From: Rhizobium sp. SL42
Lineage (GTDB): Bacteria > Pseudomonadota > Alphaproteobacteria > Rhizobiales > Rhizobiaceae
Assembly (NCBI RefSeq): GCF_021729845.1
Contig: NZ_CP063399.1
Span: 186,001-250,000 of the forward strand
Length of the DNA stretch: 64,000 nucleotides
Direction of reading: 5' to 3'
In this document: positions 63,625-64,000 of the stretch, piece by piece
Layout of the letters: each line of letters opens with the position of its first letter
How positions within the stretch are numbered: position 1 is the first letter of the stretch
The notes under the pieces: generated by a model
Database searches by the model: none
Seen by the model: the letters and a program-made list of their open reading frames with translations, nothing else
What the model was told of the DNA's origin: nothing
Translations under genes and position numbers: made by a program

Positions 63625-64000
63625 TCGACATTCCATGGATGAGCGACAAGGAGTTTCTCCATGGAGTCTACGTTGGAGGTTCTCACAACGCGGCGGAGCC
63701 GACGCGAGGCGCATCGCCAATGGCCTGACAAGGTCAAGGCGCGGATCGTTTCGGAGAGCTTGCGTCCGGGCGTAACGGTGAATGAAGTAGCGGGACGCTA
63801 CGGGCTGAAGGCCAATCACTTGTCTTCCTGGCGCACGCTGGCACGGCAAGGCAAGTTGGTGTTGCCAGAGCCTGAGGACCCGGTGGAGTTCGCGTCCATC
63901 GTTGTTGATGCTCCAGCGCCGGAGCCGCAGACCGTCAACGTCGCTTCCCGCGCCGAGATCGTCGTGGGTCCAGTTACAATCCGTCTTGAGGAAGGCGCGT
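63577..64000 (+). mobile_element. Left end of a second IS66-family element (continues beyond window)
   Basis: Starts at GTAACCGGTGTTTTCG within IS21 istA. An ~85-bp leader precedes tnpA. It is the youngest layer of the nested insertions. Confidence 0.75.
63661..64000 (+). CDS. tnpA: IS66-family TnpA (3' end outside window)
   Basis: 113 codons open to the window edge. RREAHRQWPDKVKARIVSES and RPGVTVNEVAGRYGLKANHL SSWR form the HTH of an IS66 OrfA, and VNVASRAEIVVGPVTIRL fits its C-terminal part. It belongs to a different IS66 subgroup from the copy at 61.2 kb. No stop codon or frameshift is seen. Confidence 0.87.
   Translation, partial: MESTLEVLTTRRSRREAHRQWPDKVKARIVSESLRPGVTVNEVAGRYGLKANHLSSWRTLARQGKLVLPEPEDPVEFASIVVDAPAPEPQTVNVASRAEIVVGPVTIRLEEGA

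Noticed and set aside
1..64000. CRISPR array, tRNA, rRNA, replication origin
   Set aside because: No regularly spaced repeats, no cloverleaf or rRNA signature words and no rep/par genes were noticed; a computed scan was not possible.

Overview
The window looks like an accessory stretch of a Rhizobiaceae genome (Agrobacterium/Rhizobium type). The inference rests on a NolR-like ArsR regulator, MCPs ending in a WEEF tail, a globin-coupled chemoreceptor, many LysR regulators, and a load of IS66, IS21, IS110, IS630 and IS701 elements typical of rhizobial plasmids and secondary chromosomes. No rRNA, tRNA, CRISPR array or replication origin was seen. The species and replicon cannot be fixed from sequence alone.

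Layout. 0-11 kb: the end of a GH3 beta-glucosidase, a MipA/OmpV porin-like protein, a NolR-like regulator, then a two-component system with a downstream lipoprotein, transcribed divergently from an RND efflux pair (adaptor plus permease). 11-22.4 kb: a quinone/electrophile-handling region. One arm (two LysR genes, DoxX, VOC dioxygenase, glutathionyl-hydroquinone reductase, esterase, LLM flavoenzyme) has a gene content like the Bacillus Mhq quinone-resistance regulon. The opposite-strand arm (quinone oxidoreductase, quinol-monooxygenase-like ABM protein, tautomerase, exported hydrolase) faces its own LysR gene. 22.4-28.3 kb: a glucose-dehydrogenase fragment and IS3 scrap, an AraC regulator, then RidA, a fumarylacetoacetate-hydrolase remnant, and three tightly spaced genes (aminotransferase, aldehyde dehydrogenase, Cys/Met-type PLP lyase) that look like one amino-acid catabolic operon.

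28.3-45.4 kb: a signalling region cut up by mobile DNA. It holds a truncated MCP, a triple-PAS GGDEF-EAL protein, a chimeric binding-protein/MCP ORF, a PAS-containing MCP, a complete IS701-family element, a soluble globin-coupled MCP, three TadG/TadE-type pilus genes and a PilZ protein. The two chemoreceptor genes share a conserved, hairpin-rich leader of about 100 bp, which is one of the more interesting signals here.

45.4-49 kb: a graveyard of broken IS66 and IS110 copies. 49-60.4 kb: a catabolic island with hydroxyquinol 1,2-dioxygenase, a Pro-1 tautomerase-like protein, a divergent LysR gene, maleylacetate reductase, a TfdB-type flavin monooxygenase, a complete Liv-type ABC importer and an AraC regulator. 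Together they can import an aromatic compound, hydroxylate it to a trihydroxybenzene, cleave the ring and reduce maleylacetate towards beta-ketoadipate. 60.4-64 kb: nested insertions, with IS66 inside an old IS21, a second IS21 inside that IS66, and another IS66 inside the second IS21. The catabolic island is therefore bounded by transposon debris on both sides, which suggests acquisition by transfer.
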